From: an uncultured Bacteroidota bacterium
Lineage (GTDB): Bacteria > Bacteroidota > Bacteroidia > UKL13-3
Direction of reading: 5' to 3'
NCBI GenBank assembly: GCA_903910445.1
Contig: CAIVZR010000046.1
Coordinates: forward strand, 1 to 64,000
Length of the DNA: 64,000 nucleotides
Below the pieces are notes generated by a model that was not told the DNA's origin, did no database searches, and saw only the letters and a program-made list of their open reading frames with translations. Numbering within the stretch: the stretch's first letter is position 1; every line of letters starts with the position of its first letter. The position numbers and the translations under genes are program-made. Below are positions 44,501 to 52,750 of this stretch, in pieces.

Positions 44501-45557
44501 TACTGCCATTTGCAAGGGGTCGACAATAAATATTGTTGCTACAGGTATTGGTGGAAATGGAAATTATTTTTACTCTTTGTTCAATTCAAAATTGCAAGTA
44601 ATAACAACGAATAGTTCTGGAATTTTTACCATAGTAGGAGATACAGACAAAATTCTCATCCTGAAAATTACAGACAACTGTAACTCAAAAATTGATTCAA
44701 CGATAATTCATATCAAAGTCATTGCATCAATTTTGAATGATACGGTTACGGTGCTCTATACAACAGTCATCGACAGCTTCACCACCGTTACAGTATGGAA
44801 CAAACTTCAGGATGCTGTTAGCTACTCCATCCGCAACAAAACCGTAACCGATACTTTTTTTGTTCATCATAATGCCGAGCCTTACTTAAAAAGCGAAAAG
44901 TATTTTGTAACCGCAATGAATCAATGCGGCTATAAAAGTAGTGTATCGGCAATTGCTCAAACAATTTACTTGCAAGGTGAAAATAAAAACTTTAATGAAT
45001 TTGCCTTGCTTCAATATACTCCTTATGAAACCTGGAAAAATGGGGTATTAGCATACCATGTAGACTACTTCGATAAAAAAACACAAACATGGATTCAGCT
45101 AAACACCTTAGCGGGCAATATACTCAATGCCAAGAGTGAAGTCATTCCCGATTCCTTGGGTACTAATATTTCCACTGCTACCATTTGCTATCGCATTGTT
45201 GCTATTGAAAAAGATGGAAACAATCAACTTAGTGTGAGTAATGTAATATGCATTCCTGTTTATCCCGTTGTTTTTCTTCCGAATGCTTTCAGCCCGAATG
45301 GTGATGGATTAAATGATTACTACAAACCCATCTGTGCCGGGTTGAATGCTTACCAGTTTGAAATATATGATCGCTGGGGCGCCTTGGTATACTCCGACAC
45401 TCCAGAAAGTATTGGATGGGATGGCACCTTTAATGGCAAAGCATTACCCATTGGGGCCTACACATTCAGGCTATCGGCTGCTGGCCAGTTGGTAAGCCCA
45501 GCAACAAACAATGCACGTAGGGTAGAAAGAAAAGGATTGATTTATTTGGTGAGATAA
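41532..45557 (+). CDS. Giant secreted protein with type B T9SS (gliding-motility-type) C-terminus
   Basis: A 1,341-residue protein with a signal peptide (…LTTAYSQ). Residues about 20-390 have the spacing of a beta-propeller (GNLLFFTNGRCVWN, LKASLNGNFLLYFDKASSG). Residues about 400-1,130 are repeated PKD/SprB-like modules with the recurrent phrases DTTICKG, ASGGDS and DTINL. The end, VVFLPNAFSPNGDGLNDYY… IYDRWGALVY… GWDGTFNGKALPIGAYTF, is the type B sorting domain (gliding motility-associated C-terminal domain). Probably an adhesin. It shares a transcript with the beta-helix gene before it. Confidence 0.88.
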   Translation: MTRILILISFLITLTTAYSQIADNWVFGYKCGFNFSSGNPAFFQSGINNKRCNGVLYNDTESSVCSNSISDCNGNLLFFTNGRCVWNKNSTLMNIYCLNDTDYNDIYTDTKILKFPTNDSLYYIFYSTGYFGLRYAVININADSGRGDILNTHNYINNYTDIFPPELIKHTNDSNYWLVCKPNATQIFSYLITSSGISLTPVISSAAGTNSNSLPLKASLNGNFLLYFDKASSGYLGSGYCCDFNRSTGSITSIKTLFNANNFPSPNLILRAVEFSPNDSFVYTSTSVNPQNNARITQFKRYLTNPGSFPIDLAYINNQMPGMRLAPDGKIYLSNAWTSIISCITRPDEISYGCNFVSNYIDISPFKLIAGFPSVYFKLRRLKFTSNAFVPSSCISDSVYLLVQGDTTFLNYRWYIYNSNDSIIDSTDIKNPVLWLANGIYKIKLRAKNPECYNYTWWTDNIYVHRNPKLIANIDSEATSCSRHFVRIKYHAVADSIQVNWNDGITSSWIKADTAGYLTHYYYDSSFVYPIKINVKNINCNIGITLTDSVSLQPIPKPKFIANNVNKTFPIKGCSILNINLIDSSKNADSTWYIAKNSSGANFQFNNPNFQLQDTGWFDFVQYTSTKDGCIDSFVVKNAAYVAPKPTIKIQVDSTYKTCIQDYLRLKIISSFNDSIIIYWGDGKSDYFIGALNSATLDTITHHYTSAGSYFINAASNNRYCASQDSLIHLVRPPLQIKTSSDTTICKGRFANLWIVASGGDSTFNYILKGGNILFQNNSGLFLPAPSISTSYLIGAINACAMDTIWKQINVTVRPALVLTAHDTTLCKGATDTLRTAASGGDSTNYNFTLLKLGQIFQSNSTGVFVFSTDTTTNYALVLSDGCSVNDTINLTVTIRPPLKLLKVKDSVLCKPGSISMQALGLGGDSASYNFRLYKSGLLLQSNHHGRFTFFNDSATAYSIILNDICGIEDTINFKVLMSADLKLKVNFTDTAICKGSTINIVATGIGGNGNYFYSLFNSKLQVITTNSSGIFTIVGDTDKILILKITDNCNSKIDSTIIHIKVIASILNDTVTVLYTTVIDSFTTVTVWNKLQDAVSYSIRNKTVTDTFFVHHNAEPYLKSEKYFVTAMNQCGYKSSVSAIAQTIYLQGENKNFNEFALLQYTPYETWKNGVLAYHVDYFDKKTQTWIQLNTLAGNILNAKSEVIPDSLGTNISTATICYRIVAIEKDGNNQLSVSNVICIPVYPVVFLPNAFSPNGDGLNDYYKPICAGLNAYQFEIYDRWGALVYSDTPESIGWDGTFNGKALPIGAYTFRLSAAGQLVSPATNNARRVERKGLIYLVR

Positions 45558-45717
45558 AAAACTACTCCCGTATGAATAGTTCTTGTTGTTGGCTTATTGT
45601 TAAATACCTCAATTGAGTTAAATCCTTTCTCACAAAACCCTTTCAAACCAAGCGTTTCAGCGGTTGAATAATAAGGCTTTGCTTTTACAGTTAATTTTCG
45701 TTTTTTTGAAGTTGAAG

Positions 45718-47325
45718 ATGAAAGTAAAATTACTCCTTACCGCAAGCCTGTTCTTTTCGGTGCTTACCTACGCTCAAACCGAATCAGGGGCAGGAAATTC
45801 AGGAACCTTCTCCGGAAGTTTCTATAGCAATACCAATGGCTTTATTAGAAATACCAAAATTGGAGCCACCACGCCCCTCTATACGCAGGCACTCAGTGCA
45901 GTGGAGGGATGGTTCAATGCCAACTATACAAGCAAAATGGTGAATGTGAGTATGCGATACGATTTCTACCATAATAGCAATTTACTACAACCCAACGAGC
46001 CCTATTCGAATAGCGGTATTGGCTTCTGGCAAATCAATAAAACGGCCGACAAATTCGATATCAGTGTAGGAAATATTTACGACCAATTTGGAAGTGGCAG
46101 CATCTTTCGTGCCTATTGGGAACCATTCATTGGTATTGATAATGCCATTCAAGGGGCCCGCGTAATTTTCCGCCCTAATGCCAACCTTACCATCAAAGCC
46201 ATCAGTGGCAAACAAAAATATCGGTTCTCCAGCTTCGAACCCATCCTCAAAGGCGTGAATATCGAACAAAGCCTCTCTACTAAAAATAATATCAATGCCA
46301 CCCTGGGCGCAGGCTTGATGAACAGAACCCTGGATAAACAAACCATGAACGCCATTGCCGATAATATTAATAATTATCCATTAGCCGATCGCTTTGTACC
46401 TACCTATAACGAATTCGCATACCAAGGATACGCCACCGTTTATGTGAAAGAAATTTCGCTGTCACTCGAGTATGCAGGCAAAACAAGTGAAGCCATACAA
46501 AACCAATCGTTCACTCAATTACAAAATAAACCCGGACAGTTTATTCAAGGTAATTTGGCCTGGTCGCATGCTGGCAAAAGAGGCATCGGTGTGAATTTGC
46601 AATATCGTAAATTGAATAATTTCGAGTATCGTATCTCCCCACTCGAAAATGGATTGACCGGACTGGTGAACTATTTACCATCCATCACCCGCCAAAATAC
46701 CTATCGCTTAATGGCCCGTTATAATGCCGTTACGCAGTATAATAACGAACAAACCATGCAAGCGGATATCACGTATACACATAATGATAAAAACACCTTA
46801 CAACTCAATGGCAGCTATGTAACTGGATACAATAATGTAGAATTGTTTCATGAACTATATTTCGACTGGCTTCATCAGTTCAACGATAAGTTCAAAATGC
46901 TATATGGTATCCAATCGGTGATGTTCAACCAATCGATTTTGCAAGGAGAAGCAGGAGCAAAAAATGTATATACCATCACCCCATTCACCGAAATAAATTA
47001 TGATATCGACTCCAAACGCTCTTTGCGTATTGAGGCGCAATACCTAAGCACCAAGCAGGATTCGGGCAGCTTCGTGAATGTACTCGCCGATTTTAATGTA
47101 GCACCACACTGGAGTTTCTCGGCGGGCGATATGATTAATATAATTCCCAACTCGGGCACCGATAAAATTAATTACTATACCCTATTTGCTGCCTATACCG
47201 AAGGGCCTTCACGTATTGCTTTGGCCTATGTAAAACAGCTTGCCGGTTTCAATTGTAATGGTGGAATCTGCCGATATGAGCCTGCCTTTAATGGTGTTAA
47301 ACTAACCTTATCAAGTACCTTCTAA
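45718..47325 (+). CDS. DUF6029-like outer-membrane protein
   Basis: A 535-residue predicted barrel with a signal peptide (MKVKLLLTASLFFSVLTYAQ). It shows a strand-rich body with phrases such as VNVSMRYDFYHNSNLLQP, FDISVGNIYDQFGSGSIFRAYWEP and QGNLAWSHAGKRGIGVNLQYRK, and ends in LTLSSTF. The order DUF6029 protein then Omp28-type lipoprotein is common in Bacteroidota; the next gene starts 11 bp after this stop. Start chosen at the signal peptide (45718); the upstream ATG at 45664 adds a second hydrophobic stretch. Confidence 0.68.
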   Translation: MKVKLLLTASLFFSVLTYAQTESGAGNSGTFSGSFYSNTNGFIRNTKIGATTPLYTQALSAVEGWFNANYTSKMVNVSMRYDFYHNSNLLQPNEPYSNSGIGFWQINKTADKFDISVGNIYDQFGSGSIFRAYWEPFIGIDNAIQGARVIFRPNANLTIKAISGKQKYRFSSFEPILKGVNIEQSLSTKNNINATLGAGLMNRTLDKQTMNAIADNINNYPLADRFVPTYNEFAYQGYATVYVKEISLSLEYAGKTSEAIQNQSFTQLQNKPGQFIQGNLAWSHAGKRGIGVNLQYRKLNNFEYRISPLENGLTGLVNYLPSITRQNTYRLMARYNAVTQYNNEQTMQADITYTHNDKNTLQLNGSYVTGYNNVELFHELYFDWLHQFNDKFKMLYGIQSVMFNQSILQGEAGAKNVYTITPFTEINYDIDSKRSLRIEAQYLSTKQDSGSFVNVLADFNVAPHWSFSAGDMINIIPNSGTDKINYYTLFAAYTEGPSRIALAYVKQLAGFNCNGGICRYEPAFNGVKLTLSSTF

Positions 47326-47336
47326 ATTTATTTATC

Positions 47337-48221
47337 ATGAAAAAATATTTGTTCATCCTGGTGATGGCAACCCTGCTCAACGCTTGTAAGGAAGACGGCC
47401 CATATATCGACTTCACCCCCACCAAAACACCACAACAAGGAGATACCGCTTATTTCGCTAGTGCGGTAGCCACCCCACAACAACGCAATGTGCTCTTGGA
47501 AGATATCACAGGCGTACGTTGTCCGAACTGCCCACAATCGCATGATGCTGCCAAAGCCATAAGCAATGCCAATCCTGGACGCATCGTCATCTTGGCACTA
47601 CACGGGTTTAGCAATCCGGTATTCACCGATCCATTAATCACTTCAGGTTTTGGATATCCCGAATTTAGAGATTCAACCGCCGAATATATCATCACACAGC
47701 TTTTAGGCAACCCTACTGCTTTACCTCAAGGCGCAATCAATCGTAAGTTTTTCGCCAGCGAATCGTATAGATACATCCCCTATTCAAAATGGAGTGGCTA
47801 TGTAAATTCCGAATTGGTTTTGCCTACACCCATGAATCTCGATATTACCAACTCTTACAACTCAAGTACAAGAGAGGTAACATCAGTAGTAAAGATGGAA
47901 TGTACCCAGGATGTAACCGATACCATGTACTTAACGGTAGGCATCACCGAGAACGGCATCTTAGGCACACAAAAAGGACCAACAGATACCATACAAAATT
48001 ACCAGCACAATCATATTTTCAGAGAAGGGCTTACACCGAAAAGCGGACTGCGATTGAATTCACCAACCATTACGCTTCAATCGAAGCAAGTGATTGTACG
48101 TGTGTTCAAATACAATTTACCTGCAGGATGGAATGTAAATAATTGCAATATCGTAGCTGTTTTGCATAAGAGCAGTTCGCGCATTGAAGCAATGCATTGT
48201 GCTGAAAAGAAAATCCTCTAA
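47337..48221 (+). CDS. Omp28-family lipoprotein with thioredoxin-like CxxC
   Basis: A 294-residue lipoprotein: the signal peptide ends LLNAC, with C17 lipidated and KED following. Residues about 52-150 form a thioredoxin-like domain, LLEDITGVRCPNCPQSHD with CPNC, then a beta-sandwich. Named after P. gingivalis Omp28. It likely has a redox or structural role on the envelope. It sits 11 bp after the DUF6029 gene and 15 bp before the DUF1684 lipoprotein, so the three form one operon. Confidence 0.83.
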   Translation: MKKYLFILVMATLLNACKEDGPYIDFTPTKTPQQGDTAYFASAVATPQQRNVLLEDITGVRCPNCPQSHDAAKAISNANPGRIVILALHGFSNPVFTDPLITSGFGYPEFRDSTAEYIITQLLGNPTALPQGAINRKFFASESYRYIPYSKWSGYVNSELVLPTPMNLDITNSYNSSTREVTSVVKMECTQDVTDTMYLTVGITENGILGTQKGPTDTIQNYQHNHIFREGLTPKSGLRLNSPTITLQSKQVIVRVFKYNLPAGWNVNNCNIVAVLHKSSSRIEAMHCAEKKIL

Positions 48222-48236
48222 ACAAGTTGAAACCGC

Positions 48237-48839
48237 ATGAAGCAAACATTGAAATACCTTTTATTATTGCTTTGCTGCTGGGGTTGTAAACTTACTACCG
48301 ATAGTTATGTAGCCAATGTTGAAGAACATCGTAGCAATATTGATGCGCTCTTCTCCAATGAGAAAGCCTCTCCACTCAATGATATAGACCGCGCTGCTTT
48401 TAAAGGTCTGGAGTATTTTCCCATTGATAAAAATTTCAGCGTCAATGCCCGAATTGAGAAATATGATTCGGTACGCTACCTCGAACTGAAACATACCCTA
48501 AACCGCACCTATCCTTTCATTGTATGGGGTGTGGCACATTTCAAATTACTCAACGATTCGTGCAAGCTCACCATCTACCTCACGGCCGAGAAAGAATCAA
48601 AAACCAATATGCTCTTCATCCCATTTAAAGATGCCTCCAATGGAATGGAGACTTACGGCGGTGGGCGATATCTGGATATGGAAATGCCCACTGGCAATAC
48701 CGCTAACCTCGACTTTAACCTGGCATATAACCCCAACTGCGCCTATAGCGATAATTGGAGCTGCCCGCTGGTACCCGAAGAAAATACCCTGCAAACGGCG
48801 GTGAGAGCGGGGGTTAAAACCTTCGAACGACAACATTAG
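48237..48839 (+). CDS. DUF1684 lipoprotein
   Basis: A 200-residue lipoprotein with lipobox CCWGC (C17). The C-terminal half has the DUF1684 signature: FIPFKDASNGMETYGGGRYLDMEMP, then LDFNLAYNPNCAYSD, then CPLVPEENTLQTAVRAGVK. The function of the family is unknown. Last gene of the DUF6029-Omp28-DUF1684 operon; korB behind it has its own promoter. Confidence 0.82.
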   Translation: MKQTLKYLLLLLCCWGCKLTTDSYVANVEEHRSNIDALFSNEKASPLNDIDRAAFKGLEYFPIDKNFSVNARIEKYDSVRYLELKHTLNRTYPFIVWGVAHFKLLNDSCKLTIYLTAEKESKTNMLFIPFKDASNGMETYGGGRYLDMEMPTGNTANLDFNLAYNPNCAYSDNWSCPLVPEENTLQTAVRAGVKTFERQH

Positions 48840-48924
48840 CAAGCTATGGATGCCTTATAAATCCATTCTAAATATCAGCTAATCAATATCATAAATTTCT
48901 TTTAAATCTTAACCAACAATTATT

Positions 48925-48932
48925 TACTTTTG
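48925..48932 (+). promoter_or_regulatory. -7 promoter box of korB
   Basis: TACTTTTG, an exact TAnnTTTG match, 32 nt before the ATG at 48964. Confidence 0.6.
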
Positions 48933-48963
48933 TGGAGTTTCAATACCTTATAAATTTTAAATC

Positions 48964-49989
48964 ATGGCTGAAGTTGCAGAAAAACTTTTTACATCAAAAG
49001 ATTTAGTAACCGATCAAGAGGTACGCTGGTGCCCTGGATGCGGTGATTATAGTATTTTAAAGCAAGTACAAACCGTACTTCCCGATTTCGGACGCCCGAA
49101 AGAAGAGTTCGTTTTTGTAAGTGGAATCGGGTGTTCGTCACGTTTCCCATACTATATGGAAACCTACGGAATGCATACCATTCACGGTAGAGCTACTGCG
49201 GTAGCTTCAGGCTTGAAAATTAGCCGTCCCGACCTAAGCGTATGGATGGTTACTGGTGATGGCGATTCACTAAGTATTGGTGCAGGCCATTTCATTCACT
49301 TGCTCCGTCGTAATTTAGATATCAATATAATGCTTTTCAATAACCAAATTTATGGTTTGACGAAAGGACAATATTCTCCAACTTCTGAAGCTGGAAAAGT
49401 TACCAAATCGAGCCCAATGGGTTCGGTGGATCATCCATTTAACCCTGCAGCATTATGTATGGGAGCCGATAGCACGTTCGTTGCACGTAGTATGGACCGC
49501 GACCCAAAACACTTACAATATGTCTTGAAACGCGCCTACGAACACAAAGGAACAAGCATGGTAGAAATCTACCAAAACTGTAATGTGTTTAATGATGGTG
49601 CCTTCGAAATATTCACAGAGAAAGGTTCGAAGAAACAAGAGACATTATTGATGGAACACGGCAAACCATTAATCTTTGGTGATAATGGTGAGAAAGGAAT
49701 TCGTTTGGATGGATTTAAACCAGTGGTAGTTGATATCTCTGGAGGTGCCAGTGCCAACGACCTTTGGATTCATGATGAAACCGATCGCGTGAAAGCTACT
49801 ATCCTTACTCGTTTCTTTGATAGCCCAAGCATGGAAAACCATTTACCTCGTCCGTTTGGTATCTTCTATATGGAAGACCGCCCTACTTACGAAGATGGTG
49901 TTACTGCACAAATTGAAGCAGCCCAGTTAAAAGGCAAAGGCGATTTGGATAAGTTGCTCAAAGGAAAAGAAACCTGGATGGTTGATTAA
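48964..49989 (+). CDS. korB: 2-oxoacid:ferredoxin oxidoreductase beta subunit (KorB type)
   Basis: A 341-residue thiamine-diphosphate/4Fe-4S subunit. It has WCPGCGDYSIL (cluster cysteines), GIGCSSRFPYYM, the ThDP/Mg site GDGDSLSIGAGHF…NNQIYGLTKGQYSPTS, and a final cluster cysteine in QNCNVFND. With an alpha subunit it would convert 2-oxoglutarate (or another 2-oxoacid) plus CoA to acyl-CoA, CO2 and reduced ferredoxin. The alpha subunit gene, normally directly upstream, is absent: the neighbour is a lipoprotein gene and korB has its own promoter. The ABC ATPase gene follows 48 bp later. Confidence 0.9.
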   Translation: MAEVAEKLFTSKDLVTDQEVRWCPGCGDYSILKQVQTVLPDFGRPKEEFVFVSGIGCSSRFPYYMETYGMHTIHGRATAVASGLKISRPDLSVWMVTGDGDSLSIGAGHFIHLLRRNLDINIMLFNNQIYGLTKGQYSPTSEAGKVTKSSPMGSVDHPFNPAALCMGADSTFVARSMDRDPKHLQYVLKRAYEHKGTSMVEIYQNCNVFNDGAFEIFTEKGSKKQETLLMEHGKPLIFGDNGEKGIRLDGFKPVVVDISGGASANDLWIHDETDRVKATILTRFFDSPSMENHLPRPFGIFYMEDRPTYEDGVTAQIEAAQLKGKGDLDKLLKGKETWMVD

Positions 49990-50037
49990 TTCCATCAATT
50001 CGATTATTTCTTCTCGTTCGTCATTCTCAATATTATT

Positions 50038-50733
50038 ATGTCTTTAATATCTTTAAAAGGAATCACAAAAAATTATGTGATGGGCAAAGAAGTGTTGCAG
50101 GTGCTAAAAGGCATCGACCTCACTATTGAGAAAGGCGAATACGTAGCGCTCATGGGGCCCTCAGGCTCGGGTAAGAGTACCCTCATGAATATGATTGGGT
50201 GCCTCGACTCTCCTACTTCTGGAACCTATATCTTAAACAATCAGGATGTGAGTGGCATGACCGATAATGAGCTCGCCGAAATACGTAATAAAGAAATTGG
50301 ATTTGTATTTCAAACATTCAACCTCATGCCTCGCCAAACTGCCCTCGATAATGTGGCGTTGCCATTAATTTATGCTGGTATCAAAAAAGCGCAAAGGGAG
50401 GAATTATCAAAGAAGGCATTGGAAGGTGTAGGTTTGGCCGATCGAATGACACATAAGCCCAATGAACTCTCGGGAGGACAAAGACAACGTGTGGCCGTAG
50501 CCCGTGCACTGGTAAATAACCCTGCCATCCTTTTAGCCGATGAACCTACAGGAAACCTCGACTCCAAAACATCATTAGAAATCATGCAGCTTTTCGCTGA
50601 TTTACATTCGAAAGGCAATACCATTATTTTAGTTACACACGAAGAAGATATTGCAAAATTTGCGAAGCGTGTCGTTCGACTTAAAGATGGCCGGATTGAA
50701 CATGATGGAAACGAAGGTGCGTTAGCATCTTAG
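50038..50733 (+). CDS. ABC transporter ATPase, LolD/MacB type
   Basis: A 231-residue ATP-binding subunit. Walker [10 protein letters not shown] (about 40-48), Q-loop [18 protein letters not shown], signature [15 protein letters not shown], Walker [14 protein letters not shown] and switch VTHE are intact. The phrase [13 protein letters not shown] and the overall length place it in the MacB/LolD/FtsE-like family that works with FtsX-type permeases. No permease gene is adjacent, so the partner must lie elsewhere. The stop is immediately next to the end of the convergent acyltransferase gene. Confidence 0.9.
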   Translation: MSLISLKGITKNYVMGKEVLQVLKGIDLTIEKGEYVALMGPSGSGKSTLMNMIGCLDSPTSGTYILNNQDVSGMTDNELAEIRNKEIGFVFQTFNLMPRQTALDNVALPLIYAGIKKAQREELSKKALEGVGLADRMTHKPNELSGGQRQRVAVARALVNNPAILLADEPTGNLDSKTSLEIMQLFADLHSKGNTIILVTHEEDIAKFAKRVVRLKDGRIEHDGNEGALAS

Positions 50734-51300
50734 TTAGTTCTTCGCAATCCACTCCTCATACCACTTTTTTAAATTTGGATCGGTATCCAAAAAATATTTA
50801 TCCAGGGTACGTGTATCTCCAGTAATTTTCCCTTCTCCTTCAACGATAGAGAAATCGGGAATGGTAGCTCCCATGGGAATGATCGTATGCGGCTTTAATA
50901 TGCATCCTTTACCAATGCTGGCTCCTGGCAAAATCACCGAATGCGGACCAATAGCTGTGAAAGCCCCAATATTCACCGCTTCTATGAGGTAGGCTTTCTT
51001 CTGATGATCGGTGAATTCATTAAAATGATATCCATACAATCGAATGGCTTGATGGCTGCTATGCGTGAAAATGCCTACCCAAGCACCTATCTGACAGCCG
51101 TCGCCTATAGTTAATGGGCCTGTACCGTCAATAATGCTATAATGCCAGATATGAATCATATTCCCCATCTTCATATTTTCCTTACGATAAAAATGCGTGG
51201 TACTGCTATAGCTAATTTTACTGCCATTAAAGGCGGCATGATAATACATCCTCGGCTTATCGCTGATGCCTAAAATACGTCGGATGAATTTACGAAGCAT
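50734..51300 (-). CDS. Hexapeptide-repeat acyltransferase
   Basis: A 188-residue left-handed beta-helix (LbH) enzyme. Hexapeptide rungs run from about residue 60 to 160 (LTIGDGCQIGAWVGIFTHSSHQ, VNIGAFTAIGPHSVILPGASIGKGCILKPHTIIPMGATI). An early H in THSSHQ is a candidate catalytic histidine. Relatives O- or N-acylate sugars. It is the last gene of the SDR-ligase-ACP-acyltransferase operon and overlaps the ACP gene by 11 bp, so the ACP-bound acyl group is the likely donor. Confidence 0.82.
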   Translation of the reverse strand: MLRKFIRRILGISDKPRMYYHAAFNGSKISYSSTTHFYRKENMKMGNMIHIWHYSIIDGTGPLTIGDGCQIGAWVGIFTHSSHQAIRLYGYHFNEFTDHQKKAYLIEAVNIGAFTAIGPHSVILPGASIGKGCILKPHTIIPMGATIPDFSIVEGEGKITGDTRTLDKYFLDTDPNLKKWYEEWIAKN

Positions 51301-51514
51301 GTTGAATACGTTTAAGTAAATCGTTTAGGGTATTTAGTGAGCCCAGTTCGCGGGCTGTAATTTTAATGGCAAATTCCTCTTGCAGCCACGACATTAAAAT
51401 AAGTTTTGATAATGAATCGTACGCTTTGATTTGTTGCAATGGCGTATCGGCACTTACCACTTCATCGGTTTGTATTAAATTTTTAAACGCTGCAATTAAT
51501 TCATCAATATTCAT
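51290..51514 (-). CDS. Acyl carrier protein
   Basis: A 74-residue four-helix carrier. The 4'-phosphopantetheine site is the serine of YDSLSKL (about S35), matching the DSL motif. It is not the housekeeping AcpP, which has GADSLD. It overlaps the ligase gene by 4 bp (ATGA) and the acyltransferase gene by 11 bp. The tight coupling says it carries the acyl group activated by that ligase. Confidence 0.85.
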   Translation of the reverse strand: MNIDELIAAFKNLIQTDEVVSADTPLQQIKAYDSLSKLILMSWLQEEFAIKITARELGSLNTLNDLLKRIQHAS

Positions 51515-52737
51515 CGCTTCATTCGTGGAGTTAATTTTATTTCTTCTACAAAATTAATTTTTACTGGCACTTCCATGGGTCTTAATTTCTCTCTCGCATA
51601 ATTACGAATATACTGCTTCACCTCATCATTGGTATAGCCATCACTTTTCACCACATCGGCACATACCAATTCTCCCAAAATCAAACTCTTCTCAGCATAA
51701 ATTTTAATGTCTTTGATCTGAGGCAAGGAGCGTAAGGCCGTTTCCATCAATCGCGGCGAGAGCTTCTCCCCTCCTGTATTAATGAGTTCCGAACTTCTTC
51801 CGATGAGCTTGTAGTATCCATTGGCATTGCGTTCTACGAGGTCGCCAGTGGCAATCCATTCGTGTGCTTCAAATACTTTATTTTCTTTGATGATGTATAG
51901 CAACGATTCGGGAGCATGCAAATACAATTCGTCATTCTCAATTTTAAAATCAATCCCTTCTTCACCAAACTTAAAATATTCTTCGTCGGATGCATCAAGA
52001 ATTTTCTTTCTGCGAAGCCCTTGGGTAGTGGCATATACATCCTTGAGTTTTACCTGAGGCAATTGTTTTTTTAATTTATCTATCACATACTCGGGCATCA
52101 ACTCACTCCCGTATACAATTTGCTGCAGTGATGGAAGTGCGATATCATCATTCAAATGCAAACAAAAGAGTGCCAGAAACGAAGGACTTGCGAAGAGGTG
52201 TGTGACTTTGTGTTTTTGAATATCGAGGATGGCTTGCTCCGGATTGAAATGATCCTGTAGTACCATCGTTCCACCAGTTGCCATGGTACTAAGCAGCACA
52301 TCAATAAAGGCAATATGGTCGGGTTTGTAAAAACACAAACTCCTGATGGGATGTGCTGTACGCTGGTAACGTTTCATGAATAAAGTAAAATCATGAAACA
52401 CCGCTCTTGATTTTCCTGTAGTGGCTGATGTAAAGAAACCCAGCATTGGTTTGCCTTGTAGCGTATCAAGTTGTGTGTTCTCAATAATTTCTTCGGCATC
52501 ATTTACTTGCTCTTGCGAACAAAGCAGTATGGGATTTTTGTATTGAAGCAATTTGAAAAGTTGTGCCAAAGAGAAGATATTTGAATTCATCACAGGCAAC
52601 ATCAGCACTTGCGTTGGAGGTGTGCATGCTGCAGTCATTTCAACAAATTCCGCCACGGTTACGGCACTCATCTCACCCGATGCATCATTGGTTTTTGCAA
52701 TGAATAAAACATGAGCGGATGGAAGTTTTTCAAACAT
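51511..52737 (-). CDS. AMP-forming acyl ligase loading the adjacent ACP
   Basis: A 408-residue adenylate-forming (ANL) enzyme, shorter than the usual 500 or more residues. The phosphate-loop motif appears as FFTSATTGKSR (about 100-110). The later motif is WIATGDLVERNANGYYKLIGRSSELINTGGEKLSP. The C-terminal catalytic-lysine motif is shortened to LTPRMKR and the protein ends there, with Met in place of the usual Gly. The N-terminal subdomain is cut down. With the overlapping ACP gene it probably activates a small carboxylic acid and loads it on the carrier. Confidence 0.82.
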   Translation of the reverse strand: MFEKLPSAHVLFIAKTNDASGEMSAVTVAEFVEMTAACTPPTQVLMLPVMNSNIFSLAQLFKLLQYKNPILLCSQEQVNDAEEIIENTQLDTLQGKPMLGFFTSATTGKSRAVFHDFTLFMKRYQRTAHPIRSLCFYKPDHIAFIDVLLSTMATGGTMVLQDHFNPEQAILDIQKHKVTHLFASPSFLALFCLHLNDDIALPSLQQIVYGSELMPEYVIDKLKKQLPQVKLKDVYATTQGLRRKKILDASDEEYFKFGEEGIDFKIENDELYLHAPESLLYIIKENKVFEAHEWIATGDLVERNANGYYKLIGRSSELINTGGEKLSPRLMETALRSLPQIKDIKIYAEKSLILGELVCADVVKSDGYTNDEVKQYIRNYAREKLRPMEVPVKINFVEEIKLTPRMKR

Positions 52738-52750
52738 GATGCCTGTGTAC

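Noticed and set aside
47789-48142. 117-codon plus-strand frame inside the Omp28 gene
   Set aside because: It lies wholly inside the Omp28 gene in another frame, and its composition is basic and unstructured as expected for a shadow.
48520-48804. 94-codon frame inside the DUF1684 gene
   Set aside because: Wholly contained in the DUF1684 reading frame, which has clear family motifs; Ser/Pro/Thr-rich shadow.
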